A stretch of 11,099 nt of DNA from an uncultured beta proteobacterium (GCA_903944555.1 CAJASG010000057.1:1-11099), one strand, 5' to 3'. Counted from the stretch's first letter, positions 1-7,390 are shown. Notes: generated by a model not told the origin, from the sequence alone. Numbers and translations are program-made.

Positions 1-199
1 TGCGGGAGGCCTTACGGGCAGCAGGTACGGCCAGCAAAAAGTACAGGGCAATGCCATAGACCACGATGCGTGAGAGGCGGCGTCCAAAAATCAGGGAAAT
101 GCGGCTCATCAGTTGGAGCAGGAAAAAGCTGCCGCGCTCCTTGTGCTGCATCCATTCTGGCGTGTCACCAATCTGTTTAGGAGTGCTTGGCTCGCTCAT
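1..199 (-). CDS. LpxL/HtrB-like lipid acyltransferase, N-terminal 66 residues (runs off left edge)
   Basis: This is the start of a reading frame that continues beyond the left edge with no stop in the visible 66 codons. The translation contains W-x(4)-ERGS (residues 16-24), then a hydrophobic, arginine-dotted stretch with 'LMSRISLIFGRRLSRIV', a YF pair near residue 53 and 'ARKASR' at 61-66. That order (W...ERGS, GRR, YFLL, AR.ASR) is the N-terminal hallmark of the lysophospholipid/lauroyl acyltransferase family. Such acyltransferases are regular members of APE clusters, where they are thought to place the polyene acyl chain on a lipid or sugar carrier at the inner membrane. Its ATG overlaps the TGA of the ApeI-like gene (ATGA), so it belongs to the same operon. 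The catalytic H-x4-D motif lies outside the window and cannot be checked. A fusion with another domain downstream cannot be excluded. Confidence 0.8.
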   Translation of the reverse strand, partial: MSEPSTPKQIGDTPEWMQHKERGSFFLLQLMSRISLIFGRRLSRIVVYGIALYFLLAVPAARKASR

Positions 200-495
200 G
201 TGGCAATACTTGGGGGCAAAGGAAAGCGGCCGCTGGCAATCTTGCGCGTGGTGCTGCGGATTTCGAAGCGCACGGCGGAGACGCCGACTTCGAAATCGAG
301 TTCCAGTACGTCGGCGGGGGTGGCCGGGCTGTGGAATTTGGCTTCGGCCAATGCCTGGACGCTCTGGCCCAGTTGGACTTCGATGGCCGTTTGCGCCCAA
401 TCCAGCAGCAGTACACCGGGCACAATCGGGCGCCCCGGGAAGTGGCCTGGGAACACCGGGTGGTCCGCAGCAAAGGGCAGGGGTACGACGGGCAT
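196..495 (-). CDS. apeI: ApeI-like hotdog 3-hydroxyacyl-ACP dehydratase
   Basis: A 99-residue single hotdog-domain protein. The block 'DHPVFPGHFPGRPIVPGVLL' (residues 11-30) is the FabZ/FabA-type dehydratase signature, with His18 in GHFPG as the expected catalytic histidine. The following LLLDWAQ places Asp32 where FabZ proteins usually carry a catalytic Glu. The protein is shorter than FabZ (about 150 residues) and lacks its N-terminal arm, as expected of the small ApeI-type dehydratases of APE clusters. There it would remove water from the 3-hydroxyacyl-ACP intermediate in each polyene extension round. Its ATG starts one base after the ligase stop, and its stop overlaps the acyltransferase start, so translation is probably coupled. 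Dehydratase fold and cluster role are well supported; assignment to ApeI rather than another small dehydratase rests on size and position next to the ligase. Confidence 0.85.
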   Translation of the reverse strand: MPVVPLPFAADHPVFPGHFPGRPIVPGVLLLDWAQTAIEVQLGQSVQALAEAKFHSPATPADVLELDFEVGVSAVRFEIRSTTRKIASGRFPLPPSIAT

Positions 496-496
496 C

Positions 497-1843
497 TCAG
501 GTTCTCATTGCAAGGTGTGTGGCACGCAGCCCGGCCAGGCTTGACGCGGCAAGTTTTCCGTTGCCGTCTCGCGGCAGGGCATCGACAAAGACCAGGGGGC
601 GGGGGAGAAATACCGGATCCACATGCTGGCGCAAGGCGCCCAGGATGTTGGCGCTCTTAAGCGATGGCGCCACGACGAAGGCGACCAGGCGCGGCGTCTC
701 GTCAACCGAGCTGCTTTCGTGCATGCAGAACACGCCGTCCTGCACACCGGGCAGGTTGAGCAGTAGCTGGTTGAGAAACGCCAGTGAATTGCGTTTTCCG
801 ACAATGTTGATCATGTCCGTATTGCGACCGAGCAGGCGGAAGCGGGTTGGACTGAGCAAGTCCACGACATCGTTGAGTGCTTGTGGTGTATCAAAGTGCG
901 CAGCACAGGCGCGGGTTTGGCCCTGGTCTTGTTCCAGCGCAATGCCGGAATAGGTTTCCCATTCAGTCCCTTGGGTCGGACGCCGGGTCGCCAGCGCACC
1001 GGTTTCGGTGGATCCGTATATTTCCACCATCGGCGCCTTGAACTGGGCTTCGACTTCTTGGGCCAGTTCCAGGGACAGTGGTGCTGTGGCCGACAGAACG
1101 GCGCTGACACGGGGCAGTGTGATCTGTGCATCCATCAACTTGCGCAAGTGATACGGGGTGGAAACCAACAGGCGCGGTTCAGGCAGTTCGGCCAGGGCGC
1201 CAACCACATCGGCCGGGAAAAACGGTTGCCGTGCGCTGAACTGACCACCACCAAAGATCGGCAGGAGCACCGTCGCTTCCAGTCCAAACATGTGCTGGGG
1301 CGACACGGTGCCCAGCACCGAGCAGGGGCCACCGGCGACCTCCCACATGCGCTCGGCCTCGGCAATGGCGCATTTGTGCATGCGCCAGAAGGTCATGCTG
1401 TGGGCCTGTGGTTTGCCAGTGGAGCCGGAGGTGAAGATGCGGGCGATCTGCTGGGTACGTGGTATCCGCGGCATGTCCATGGCAGGGGCGGATTCCGAAG
1501 GATCCGTGTGCGGAACCACCACATAAGGCATCTGCGCCAATAGGGGGGTAGCCTGCTCGCCCAGGCAGATGGCATCGGGGTAATCGGCGAACAGCGCGGC
1601 CATGTTTTCCGGCGCCGTTGAGTTTTGCAGCAGGCTCACCACGCCCCGGCTGATGGCGGCAAACAGGGCCACGGAGAACCAGTAGCGGTCCTTGCACAGG
1701 TTGAACACGTGGCGCGTGTGCGGCAGACGCGCAGCCAAGGCCAGTACGTCGCGCAGAAATTCGGCCTGGCTGACCGGGCGCTGGTTGCGGTAGGCAATGG
1801 CTTTGGTATTTAGGGCGCCGGGTAACAGGGGCAGCGTATTCAT
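497..1843 (-). CDS. apeH: ApeH-like AMP-forming aryl/acyl-ACP ligase
   Basis: A 448-residue adenylate-forming enzyme. Visible motifs are the phosphate loop FTSGSTGKPQ (137-146), the YGSTETG adenine/aryl pocket motif (276-282), the hinge region with LLGRNTDMINIVGKR (337-351) and a C-terminal RDGNGK (425-430) with the catalytic lysine at 430. The order matches ANL-superfamily ligases, slightly shorter than stand-alone acyl-CoA synthetases (about 500 residues). In studied APE systems ApeH activates an aromatic starter acid, 4-hydroxybenzoate, and loads it onto an acyl carrier protein; the same role is inferred here. Its ATG overlaps the stop of the ApeP-like gene (ATGA), and one base separates its stop from the ApeI-like start. 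Starter identity cannot be read from the sequence by eye. Confidence 0.9.
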   Translation of the reverse strand: MNTLPLLPGALNTKAIAYRNQRPVSQAEFLRDVLALAARLPHTRHVFNLCKDRYWFSVALFAAISRGVVSLLQNSTAPENMAALFADYPDAICLGEQATPLLAQMPYVVVPHTDPSESAPAMDMPRIPRTQQIARIFTSGSTGKPQAHSMTFWRMHKCAIAEAERMWEVAGGPCSVLGTVSPQHMFGLEATVLLPIFGGGQFSARQPFFPADVVGALAELPEPRLLVSTPYHLRKLMDAQITLPRVSAVLSATAPLSLELAQEVEAQFKAPMVEIYGSTETGALATRRPTQGTEWETYSGIALEQDQGQTRACAAHFDTPQALNDVVDLLSPTRFRLLGRNTDMINIVGKRNSLAFLNQLLLNLPGVQDGVFCMHESSSVDETPRLVAFVVAPSLKSANILGALRQHVDPVFLPRPLVFVDALPRDGNGKLAASSLAGLRATHLAMRT

Positions 1844-2298
1844 GGGGCGGGGGCAAGGGGATTCTGGGGTGGGGGCTTGATCATCACACTGGCACGGCCA
1901 CGCAGCAGCAGACGGTCGTTGCCAAGGATGCTGAAGTCGTACAGCAGACTCGTCGCGTTGCCCGATATGCGGGTCGCCTGAACGGTGATCTCAAGACCCG
2001 CATCGTCCAGCCGGGGTGTCCACCATTCCACATTGCGCACACTGGTGAGGTACCCAATTTCCGGGAGCTGGTCCGCCGGTGCCAGCAGGGCACCGTGCAC
2101 TGCCATGGCCTGCGCTGCATATTCAATACCGGCGCTGATGGGTAGCCCGTGTGCATTGCGCAGCGGGTTGTCCAGTGCCAGGTGGCTGTGGGCGCAACAT
2201 TGGATTTCGGTGTCGTTCCAGTGTTTGACGGCCTCCAGCAGGCACATGGTGCCTTGGTGTGGAATGTGGCGCTGAATCCAGGTTCGGTCGATTTTCAT
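1840..2298 (-). CDS. apeP: ApeP-like FabZ/FabA-family dehydratase
   Basis: A 152-residue hotdog protein. 'IPHQGTMCLLEAV' (12-24) matches the N-terminal PHR/PHQ block of FabZ-like dehydratases with His14, and 'GIEYAAQAMAVHG' (57-69) matches the helix block with the acidic residue Glu59. The C-terminus is a proline-rich tail (KPPPQNPLAPAP), probably disordered. APE clusters usually carry two dehydratase-fold proteins, a longer ApeP type and a short ApeI type. This gene and the 99-residue one further along the operon fit that pair, and the two may act together on 3-hydroxyacyl-ACP. It overlaps its neighbours on both sides by ATGA: the KS-like partner upstream and the ligase downstream. Family membership is clear; which of the two dehydratases carries the catalytic activity is not. 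Confidence 0.87.
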   Translation of the reverse strand: MKIDRTWIQRHIPHQGTMCLLEAVKHWNDTEIQCCAHSHLALDNPLRNAHGLPISAGIEYAAQAMAVHGALLAPADQLPEIGYLTSVRNVEWWTPRLDDAGLEITVQATRISGNATSLLYDFSILGNDRLLLRGRASVMIKPPPQNPLAPAP

Positions 2299-3089
2299 GG
2301 TTGCAGACGGATGGCAAGATTGAGCCCCTGCAGGTACTCAATCACCAGGTCCTGTGGCTGCTGCATGGCCAGGGCCGATAGCAGTGGCAATGCCCGGGCG
2401 GCAGGCACGTTGCAGCGCATGGCTTCAAGTTCCGGGGTGGACATGGTGTGAGCGGGTTCCTTGCTCAGCGACAGCGTCAGGCTGCACAGAGTGGTGGCGC
2501 TACGCCCGGGTGTCAGCAGCAGCGCCACGCCGAACGGGTTCGCGACGTTGCGCAGGGCACGCAGGGGCTGGGGGTAGGGGGTGTCGGACACCACCAGCAG
2601 GCAGGGCTTGGCGTTGCTGCGAATCTGGCTGGCGGCTTCCAGCAACGCCGCGCCAAAGCCGGCATCATGGGCGCTCAAGCTGGTGGAGGGTTGCTGGCTG
2701 CCGGTGGCAATGCTCCAGTACCCGGCAGCTGCGTTGTGCACTGAATTGTGAAAGCGGGTGGGCGACATGGCACGGTCAGACGAAGCCAGGGCTTCCAGGA
2801 TCTGGTGGCAGTTGTCGCCATCGCCCGTACTGGATGCAAACACGGTGCCCAGTTGCTGGAGATCGGTGGGTGACTGCTGGACCGCGTCATAGCCCACTGC
2901 CATGGCCAGTTTGACCGATACGCCCAGCCGACGGCGTTCCGCAGGTGGCAGGGAATCAATGCTGGGCAGTTGCAGAGGTGTCGCCTGGTAGGTACGCGGC
3001 GCGGCCAATATGGTGCGGGCGTGTGCCCATCCATCGAATCCAGGTGCATACAAACCGACGCCGTCCACAAAAACCTGCAGGGCCGTCAT
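2295..3089 (-). CDS. apeC: Cysteine-less ketosynthase-like chain-length partner (ApeC-like)
   Basis: A 264-residue protein from the ATG that overlaps the ketosynthase stop (ATGA). A longer open frame reaches back to 3335, but that part lies wholly inside the ketosynthase gene in another frame and is arginine-rich, so it is not coding. The first residues (LQVFVDGVGLYAPGF) and the block from GTVFASSTGDG (81-91) through TRFHNSVHNAAAGYWSIATG (111-130) read as the N-terminal half of a thiolase-fold ketosynthase. Where an active enzyme has TACSSS it has 'LSAHDAGFG' (138-146), with no catalytic cysteine, and the His/Lys C-terminal half is missing. This is the beta-ketoacyl synthase N-terminal-like family found in APE clusters as ApeC, which pairs with the active KS (ApeO) as a chain-length-factor-like heterodimer partner. 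Location directly after the KS supports that. Confidence 0.85.
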   Translation of the reverse strand: MTALQVFVDGVGLYAPGFDGWAHARTILAAPRTYQATPLQLPSIDSLPPAERRRLGVSVKLAMAVGYDAVQQSPTDLQQLGTVFASSTGDGDNCHQILEALASSDRAMSPTRFHNSVHNAAAGYWSIATGSQQPSTSLSAHDAGFGAALLEAASQIRSNAKPCLLVVSDTPYPQPLRALRNVANPFGVALLLTPGRSATTLCSLTLSLSKEPAHTMSTPELEAMRCNVPAARALPLLSALAMQQPQDLVIEYLQGLNLAIRLQP

Positions 3090-4279
3090 GCCCTTTTCCG
3101 GGAGAACAGCAGACTGCAATTGCTGCCGCCAAAACCAAAGGAGTTGCTCAGTGCGTGCGTAAATTCCAGTTCCTGGTTCGCCAGAAGGTAATTGCAGTGC
3201 AGGCGTGGGTCGAGGGTGCTGGTGCCGACGCCGCCGGGCACAAAGCCATGGCGCAGCGCAATCGCGCAGATCACGGCTTCCACGCCGCCCGCGGCTCCCA
3301 GGGTGTGGCCGGTGTGGCCCTTGGTGGAGCTGCAAGGCGTGGCCGTACCGAACACCGAGGTTACGCCCAAGTCTTCTGCGGCGTCGTTGCTGGGTGTGGC
3401 GGTGCCGTGCAGGTTGACATAGCCAATCGCCTGTGGCGGCAGGCCCGCCATGTCCAGGGCGGCTTGCATGGCAAGGCGCGCCCCCAGTCCCTCGGGATGG
3501 GGTGAGGACATGTGGTGCGCGTCACTGGATTCCCCGACCCCGCTGAGCAGGATGTCGTTCGTCTGGGCCAGGTCGGCGCGTTCCAGCAGGATGAAAGCGG
3601 CGCCTTCGCCAATCGAAATCCCGTCGCGTTGGGCATCAAAGGGCATGCAGGGGCGGCTGGATATCAGTTGCAGCGAATTGAAACCATAGAGGGTGGTCAG
3701 GCACAGGGAATCTACGCCACCCACCACAGCTGCATCGATCAAGCCGCAGCCGATCATGCGTTGGGCGATGCCAAACACCTTGGCACTGGACGAGCAAGCG
3801 GTGGATACAACATAGGCGGGACCCTGCAGATCGGCGTAGTGGCGCACGAAGTCCGCCACGGAGAACATATTGTGGGTATGTCGATAACTGTGGCTGGCGG
3901 GCAGGGCGCCGCTGACCGGGTCGCGCTGGCGATAGGCTAGCTCTGAACTCAGAATGCCGGACGTGCTGCTTCCCAGAAACACACCGATGCGCTTTCTGCC
4001 GTAGCGTTCGGCAGCGACTTGCACACTCTGCATGAAACCATCTTGCTCCAGCGCGAGTTGGGCCAGGCGGTTGTTGCGGCAGTCGAAGTACTGCATGTCG
4101 GCGCGCATGGCCATGGCATCCAGGCCGCTGACCTCGCCTATGCACGTGGGCAGATCCACCGTTTCCCAGGAGCACGTTTGCAGGCCGCTGCGTTGCGCGC
4201 GCAGCGCACTCAGCGTGTCAGCAATGCCGCGCCCCAATGCGGTGGTAGTTGTGAATGTTTTTACTAATAGTGGCTGCAC
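3086..4279 (-). CDS. apeO: Beta-ketoacyl-ACP synthase, catalytic KS of the polyene pathway (ApeO-like)
   Basis: A 397-residue FabF/FabB-type ketosynthase with an intact catalytic set: Cys162 in VVSTACSSS, His291 in NLHGTATPSND, Lys320 and His325 in SSTKGHTGHTLGAAG, and the C-terminal SNSFGFGGSN glycine loop (378-387). It would condense malonyl-ACP with the growing aryl-polyenoyl-ACP. The start is GTG at 4279 (VQPLLVK...); no in-frame ATG exists nearby upstream, and the spacing of the N-terminus to the core is normal for the family. No clear Shine-Dalgarno precedes it. It follows the methyltransferase after a 38-bp AT-rich gap, the widest gap inside the minus operon, and is coupled by ATGA to its cysteine-less partner. 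In APE systems this pair forms the KS/chain-length-factor heterodimer; that assembly is inferred here. Confidence 0.92.
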   Translation of the reverse strand: MQPLLVKTFTTTTALGRGIADTLSALRAQRSGLQTCSWETVDLPTCIGEVSGLDAMAMRADMQYFDCRNNRLAQLALEQDGFMQSVQVAAERYGRKRIGVFLGSSTSGILSSELAYRQRDPVSGALPASHSYRHTHNMFSVADFVRHYADLQGPAYVVSTACSSSAKVFGIAQRMIGCGLIDAAVVGGVDSLCLTTLYGFNSLQLISSRPCMPFDAQRDGISIGEGAAFILLERADLAQTNDILLSGVGESSDAHHMSSPHPEGLGARLAMQAALDMAGLPPQAIGYVNLHGTATPSNDAAEDLGVTSVFGTATPCSSTKGHTGHTLGAAGGVEAVICAIALRHGFVPGGVGTSTLDPRLHCNYLLANQELEFTHALSNSFGFGGSNCSLLFSRKRA

Positions 4280-4317
4280 GAATAATTCACATTGTGGAAT
4301 GGTGAAATTCTACTTGA

Positions 4318-5037
4318 CTAGGGCACGCGCGCGACCAGCAAGGTGTTAGAAAACGGGGTGCCTTCGCTCATGGGCTGCGCGGTCACGGTGAAGCCGTGTG
4401 CTTCCAGTGCACGGGTCCAATCGTCCAGCGGGCGGCAGTACAGGGAATGCATCCGGTGCCCTTGAGCGCAGGACACGGCAAGGTCCACCCATTGGCTGAA
4501 TCGGAAACGCCAACCGCCCTGTGCATTGCCGACCCGGGTGACCAGCAGCCCACCCGGTCCGAGGGCGGTGCGGATCCGATCCAGCAGCACTTCTTGTTGG
4601 GCAAAGGGAATGTAGTGCAGCACATCCAAAAGGGTGATGGCGTCGTATCCGCACAGGTCGGCATGGTTGATGTCGCCGTTGACCAGGGACACTCGGTCGC
4701 CAAAGTGGGGCCGCAGTGCGCGGTTGCCAGCCGCACAGACACCGGCATGCAGGTCGATACCGTGAAACCTGATGCCCGTTGGTACTTCGAGGCTGGCAGG
4801 CCATTGGCCGGCGGCGGCCAATTGGTCGGCGGCCAGAAACCAGGCCGCCAGCAGGCCGCGACCGCAGCCCAAATCCAGCACACGGTTTCGCCGGTTCAGG
4901 GTGCCCTGCTCCAGCAGCCATGCAAATACCGGATCCTGTCGGAGCTTGCCGCGCGCCCAGTGGTAGTGGAAATAGCCTGCCGCCCGGTAGGGCGTGCAGG
5001 CGGCGTCCAGAAGTTGCTGCTTCAGGTCAGATTGCAT
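4318..5037 (-). CDS. SAM-dependent class I methyltransferase
   Basis: A 239-residue protein from ATG 5037. An open frame extends to 5250, but that extra part is arginine/histidine-rich and overlaps the deacetylase gene out of frame. SAM-binding motif I is VLDLGCGRG (53-61). An acidic residue ends the second strand (FHGIDL, Asp95), followed by NGDI (120-123), the motif IV-like LLDVLHYIP (136-144) and GPGGLL (160-165). These are the landmarks of Rossmann-fold class I methyltransferases. In APE and flexirubin clusters such enzymes methylate the aromatic head group (C- or O-methylation). The substrate here is inferred from context and the target atom is unknown. It overlaps the deacetylase-like gene by 16 bp and is followed by a 38-bp gap before the ketosynthase. 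Confidence 0.85.
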   Translation of the reverse strand: MQSDLKQQLLDAACTPYRAAGYFHYHWARGKLRQDPVFAWLLEQGTLNRRNRVLDLGCGRGLLAAWFLAADQLAAAGQWPASLEVPTGIRFHGIDLHAGVCAAGNRALRPHFGDRVSLVNGDINHADLCGYDAITLLDVLHYIPFAQQEVLLDRIRTALGPGGLLVTRVGNAQGGWRFRFSQWVDLAVSCAQGHRMHSLYCRPLDDWTRALEAHGFTVTAQPMSEGTPFSNTLLVARVP

Positions 5038-5864
5038 GCCTGGGCCAGCGTGACAGGGGTCAGCCCGCGGACCCGGATGGCATCCAGCAGCCTGGGTAGC
5101 ACGGTCACAATCAGCGCCTCGCCCGAAGGCGTGCGTGCTGCATTGCCGTCGTGTAAGAGCAGGATGTCGCCGGCGGCGAGGTCGTAGGTCAGCCGTTGCA
5201 AAACCTGGTCGGCCTCTTGCGCGCGCGTGTCGAAGCCGCGGCGCGTCCAACTGGCCAACTGCAGGCCAAAGGCGTGCAGCACAGGATCCAGAAAGGGGTT
5301 GCGCAGGCCTGCAACCGCGCGGTAGAAGAGTGGCGTCTGGCCGGTGACGCGCTGCAAGATGTGTTGCCCATCCAGAATTTCGCGGCGCCAGCCTGCAGGC
5401 CCCGAGAGCGACAGGAGTGTGGGGTGGCGTGCGCCATGGTTTTCAATGCGGTGCCCGGCGGCCAGCATGCGCTGGCACAGTTCCGGATGTGCTGCGGCGC
5501 GCTCACCAATGCAGAAAAATGTGGCGCGAACACCTTGTTGCGCGAGGATGTCCAATACCTGCGGGGTCACCAGGGGATCGGGGCCGTCATCGATGGTGAG
5601 TGCCACTTCCCTCCGCTGCACGGCGGCGGCGGGCAGGCTCACCATGTTGGCGCCCAGGCAGGTGCTGCGTGGCCACAGGCCGGCAGCCATCAGCATCAGC
5701 TGACTGAGCAGAATGGTCGCCGCCGACCACAGCCACGCGTGCGGATAGACCATCAGATACAACAGCGCAGCGCCATGCAGTGCCAGTTGGACCCACAAAA
5801 AAACTCCAGGGCGCCACTTGCGTGGCCGGGCGGGGGCAGTGTGTGTTGACGCCGTGCGGTTCAC
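5022..5864 (-). CDS. Membrane-anchored NodB-type polysaccharide deacetylase-like protein
   Basis: A 280-residue protein with GTG start overlapping the TGA of the LolA-like gene (GTGA). Two hydrophobic segments at about 20-40 and 44-64 anchor it. Carbohydrate-esterase family 4 motifs follow: TIDDGPDP (90-97) with Asp92 and Asp93, NHGARHPTL (142-150) with metal-binding His143 and His147, YRAVAGLRNP (181-190) as a divergent third motif with Arg182, and LLLHDG (235-240) with His238. The catalytic set appears complete. The family removes acyl groups from N- or O-acetylated sugars at the envelope. The substrate here is unknown; in an APE operon it may process a sugar carrier or lipid-linked intermediate to which the polyene is attached. 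Its tight position between the LolA-like and methyltransferase genes shows it belongs to the operon. Confidence 0.85.
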   Translation of the reverse strand: MNRTASTHTAPARPRKWRPGVFLWVQLALHGAALLYLMVYPHAWLWSAATILLSQLMLMAAGLWPRSTCLGANMVSLPAAAVQRREVALTIDDGPDPLVTPQVLDILAQQGVRATFFCIGERAAAHPELCQRMLAAGHRIENHGARHPTLLSLSGPAGWRREILDGQHILQRVTGQTPLFYRAVAGLRNPFLDPVLHAFGLQLASWTRRGFDTRAQEADQVLQRLTYDLAAGDILLLHDGNAARTPSGEALIVTVLPRLLDAIRVRGLTPVTLAQACNLT

Positions 5865-6472
5865 TGTGCGGCGACTTTGGAGATTGTCATTTCGACGCGA
5901 TCACCATCGGCTTGATCAAAAGTGATGGTCTTGATGTTTGCATCGGCACCACCGATATGGACTTGGCGCACGACCTTGGCCACTGCTTTTTGCACCGGTG
6001 TCAGTGTCAGCTGCCATTTGCCTTGTACGCCGGTGAGGTCGATGGCGTAGTTTTTTTCCAGGGCAGCCTGGTCCCCGCTGAGCGTGCCCCGGATGCTCTC
6101 GACCAAAGTGGCAACTTCCGGGTGGTCTTGCAGACGCAGGTTGAGCGGCCGCTTTTCATGCAGGGTAACGGTCAGTTTGTCCCCGTCCAGCAGCATGGCT
6201 TCTGGGCGTGGTTTGAGGGTGCGTTTCTCCAGGCGGCCAGGCGCATCGAAGGATAGTTCTCCGGAAGATTCCAGCGGCTTGTCCAGAATGCCCAGGTATT
6301 TCTTCTCGGTAAAGCTGGCTTTGCCGGATTTTTGTTGGGCCAGCGAACGCATCAGATCGGGTAGGGCCCAGTCCCCGGCGTAGCTGTTGATGCACATGAC
6401 CATGCCGAGGCACACCGCGAACCACGGCGGTGGACGAAGGCGTGTTGACAATGGACTGTCAATGCCGCTCAT
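5861..6472 (-). CDS. LolA-like periplasmic lipid/pigment carrier
   Basis: A 203-residue protein from ATG 6472. The frame is open to 6559, but that extension overlaps the upstream membrane-protein gene out of frame, whereas the inner ATG places a clean signal peptide at the N-terminus: basic RLRPPP, hydrophobic core WFAVCLGMVMC and a likely cleavage after SYA (residue 32). The mature part begins GDWALPDLMRSLAQQKSGKA and contains FTEKKYLGILDKPLESSGEL, typical of LolA-related proteins in APE clusters (COG2834), which fold as an incomplete beta barrel holding acyl chains. Its expected job is to ferry the aryl polyenyl lipid through the periplasm toward the outer membrane. The start overlaps the upstream stop by 14 bp, and the stop overlaps the GTG of the deacetylase-like gene. 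Confidence 0.85.
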   Translation of the reverse strand: MSGIDSPLSTRLRPPPWFAVCLGMVMCINSYAGDWALPDLMRSLAQQKSGKASFTEKKYLGILDKPLESSGELSFDAPGRLEKRTLKPRPEAMLLDGDKLTVTLHEKRPLNLRLQDHPEVATLVESIRGTLSGDQAALEKNYAIDLTGVQGKWQLTLTPVQKAVAKVVRQVHIGGADANIKTITFDQADGDRVEMTISKVAAQ

Positions 6473-7106
6473 AGGCGCGATACGCTTGAATGGTTTGGGC
6501 GATGCTGAAGTGGGCACGGTCGGGCAGGGCACGCACGCGCACCAGGTATTCGACGACAAACATCAGCCCGACGAGGATCGGGGTAAGCAGGTTGGCGAAG
6601 TAGGACCAGACGGCAATCGGTCCGAAGAAGAATAGGACCACAGACACGACGGCACTGGCGACAAAGTACGCGGTCCACACCAGTGTGACTTTCCATGTGT
6701 AGTGCATGTAGGCCGGATCGGCCGGTCCAACCGGCAGCATCAGGCGTGTCACGCGTGAGCATAGTGCGTTGGCATGGCCCAGCCCCAAGGTACTGCCAAA
6801 GGTGATGGCCAGCAACAGCATGGTGCCGGCATGTTGCACGAAATACAGCCAGTTGACGTGGTTGCGCAACTCTTCGAGATACAGCAACACTGTGAGTGCC
6901 AGCGCGGCCAGCAGGGTCAGGGCCAACCAGCGCATGCGGGCATGCCACGCGGCCAGTAAGGCGATAACCGTCAGCGGTGTAACCCCCAGTGCCAGCATCA
7001 ACAGGCTGGGGTGTTCGTCGATGGTCAACAGGTGGCTGAAAGCCAGGTACGCAGCGCCTACGACAGCGATGGCAGCAATCACCAACAGCCGCGTGATGCG
7101 GGTCAC
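6459..7106 (-). CDS. Six-helix inner-membrane protein of APE clusters (function unknown)
   Basis: A 215-residue protein starting at GTG 7106, which overlaps the TGA of the carrier protein (GTGA). Hydrophobic segments lie at about 7-23, 34-54, 58-78, 86-105, 138-162 and 166-187, giving six predicted membrane helices, with short basic loops and a polar C-terminus (SIAQTIQAYRAYERH). There is no enzyme motif I can recognise. Residues 79-98 (ELRNHVNWLYFVQHAGTMLL) and 131-141 (PAYMHYTWKVT) hold several polar and aromatic residues at membrane boundaries. It resembles the uncharacterised membrane proteins often found next to the carrier proteins in APE clusters (I believe COG4648), which have been mislabelled in databases. 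A role in membrane anchoring of the synthase complex or in export is a guess. Confidence 0.75.
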   Translation of the reverse strand: MTRITRLLVIAAIAVVGAAYLAFSHLLTIDEHPSLLMLALGVTPLTVIALLAAWHARMRWLALTLLAALALTVLLYLEELRNHVNWLYFVQHAGTMLLLAITFGSTLGLGHANALCSRVTRLMLPVGPADPAYMHYTWKVTLVWTAYFVASAVVSVVLFFFGPIAVWSYFANLLTPILVGLMFVVEYLVRVRALPDRAHFSIAQTIQAYRAYERH

Positions 7107-7390
7107 TTGGTGCGCTTTTCTGCGATATAGGCACTCAGGCTGCGCAGCGACTTGAAGACTACAAAGTTGTCGTCGCCTTCGGTCTTCATTTGAATCCCAA
7201 ATTGCTTGGACACCACCAGCGCAATTTCCAGGATGTCGATGGAATCCAGACCCAAACCATCGCCGTACAAATCGGAGTCGGCTTCGATGCTCTCCGGCGC
7301 GACCTCAAGATTCAGTGCCGAGACAATGAGTTGCGCAACTTCGCGCTCAAGTTCTGCATTGACCTCGGTGGCAATGGATGCGTTAGTCAT
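7103..7390 (-). CDS. Acyl carrier protein, first gene of the minus-strand APE operon
   Basis: A 95-residue carrier protein with the 4'-phosphopantetheine site at Ser50 in LGLDSIDILEIAL (46-58), preceded by the acidic DLYGDGLG loop and followed by the helix that contacts partner enzymes. The overall pattern (helix 1 with ELEREVAQLIVSALNL, DSx motif, C-terminal SLRSLSAYIAEK) is that of type II fatty acid and polyketide ACPs, and the VVSKQFGIQM stretch is typical of APE carriers. It would hold the aryl starter and the growing polyene chain. It is the first gene after the divergent promoter region and is coupled by GTGA to the membrane protein. APE systems normally have two ACPs (ApeE and ApeF); which one this matches cannot be decided by eye. 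No strong Shine-Dalgarno is visible. Confidence 0.93.
   Translation of the reverse strand: MTNASIATEVNAELEREVAQLIVSALNLEVAPESIEADSDLYGDGLGLDSIDILEIALVVSKQFGIQMKTEGDDNFVVFKSLRSLSAYIAEKRTK

Noticed and set aside
66-953. Long plus-strand open frame of 295 codons
   Set aside because: Its translation is rich in Arg, Ser, Cys and Trp without any domain pattern, and it lies opposite the ligase, ApeI-like and acyltransferase genes, which have clear motifs. It is a GC-rich shadow frame.
3090-3335. Upstream extension of the cysteine-less KS-like gene
   Set aside because: The extra 82 residues are arginine/proline-rich and lie within the ketosynthase gene in another frame. The ATG at 3089 gives the ATGA overlap and a normal family N-terminus.
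2945-3505. Plus-strand 186-codon frame opposite the ketosynthase pair
   Set aside because: No recognisable domain; the opposite strand has intact ketosynthase motifs throughout.
4251-4290. GTGAAT ... ATTCAC separated repeat near the ketosynthase start
   Set aside because: Six-base arms 28 bp apart, partly inside the coding region, in an AT-rich patch. This is easily chance, with no T-run or promoter arrangement.
5038-5250. Upstream extension of the methyltransferase
   Set aside because: It lies inside the deacetylase-like gene out of frame and has shadow-like composition. ATG 5037 gives a normal-length methyltransferase.
6473-6559. Upstream extension of the LolA-like gene
   Set aside because: It would bury the signal peptide 50 residues inside the protein and overlap the membrane-protein gene further. 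ATG 6472 puts the signal peptide at the N-terminus.
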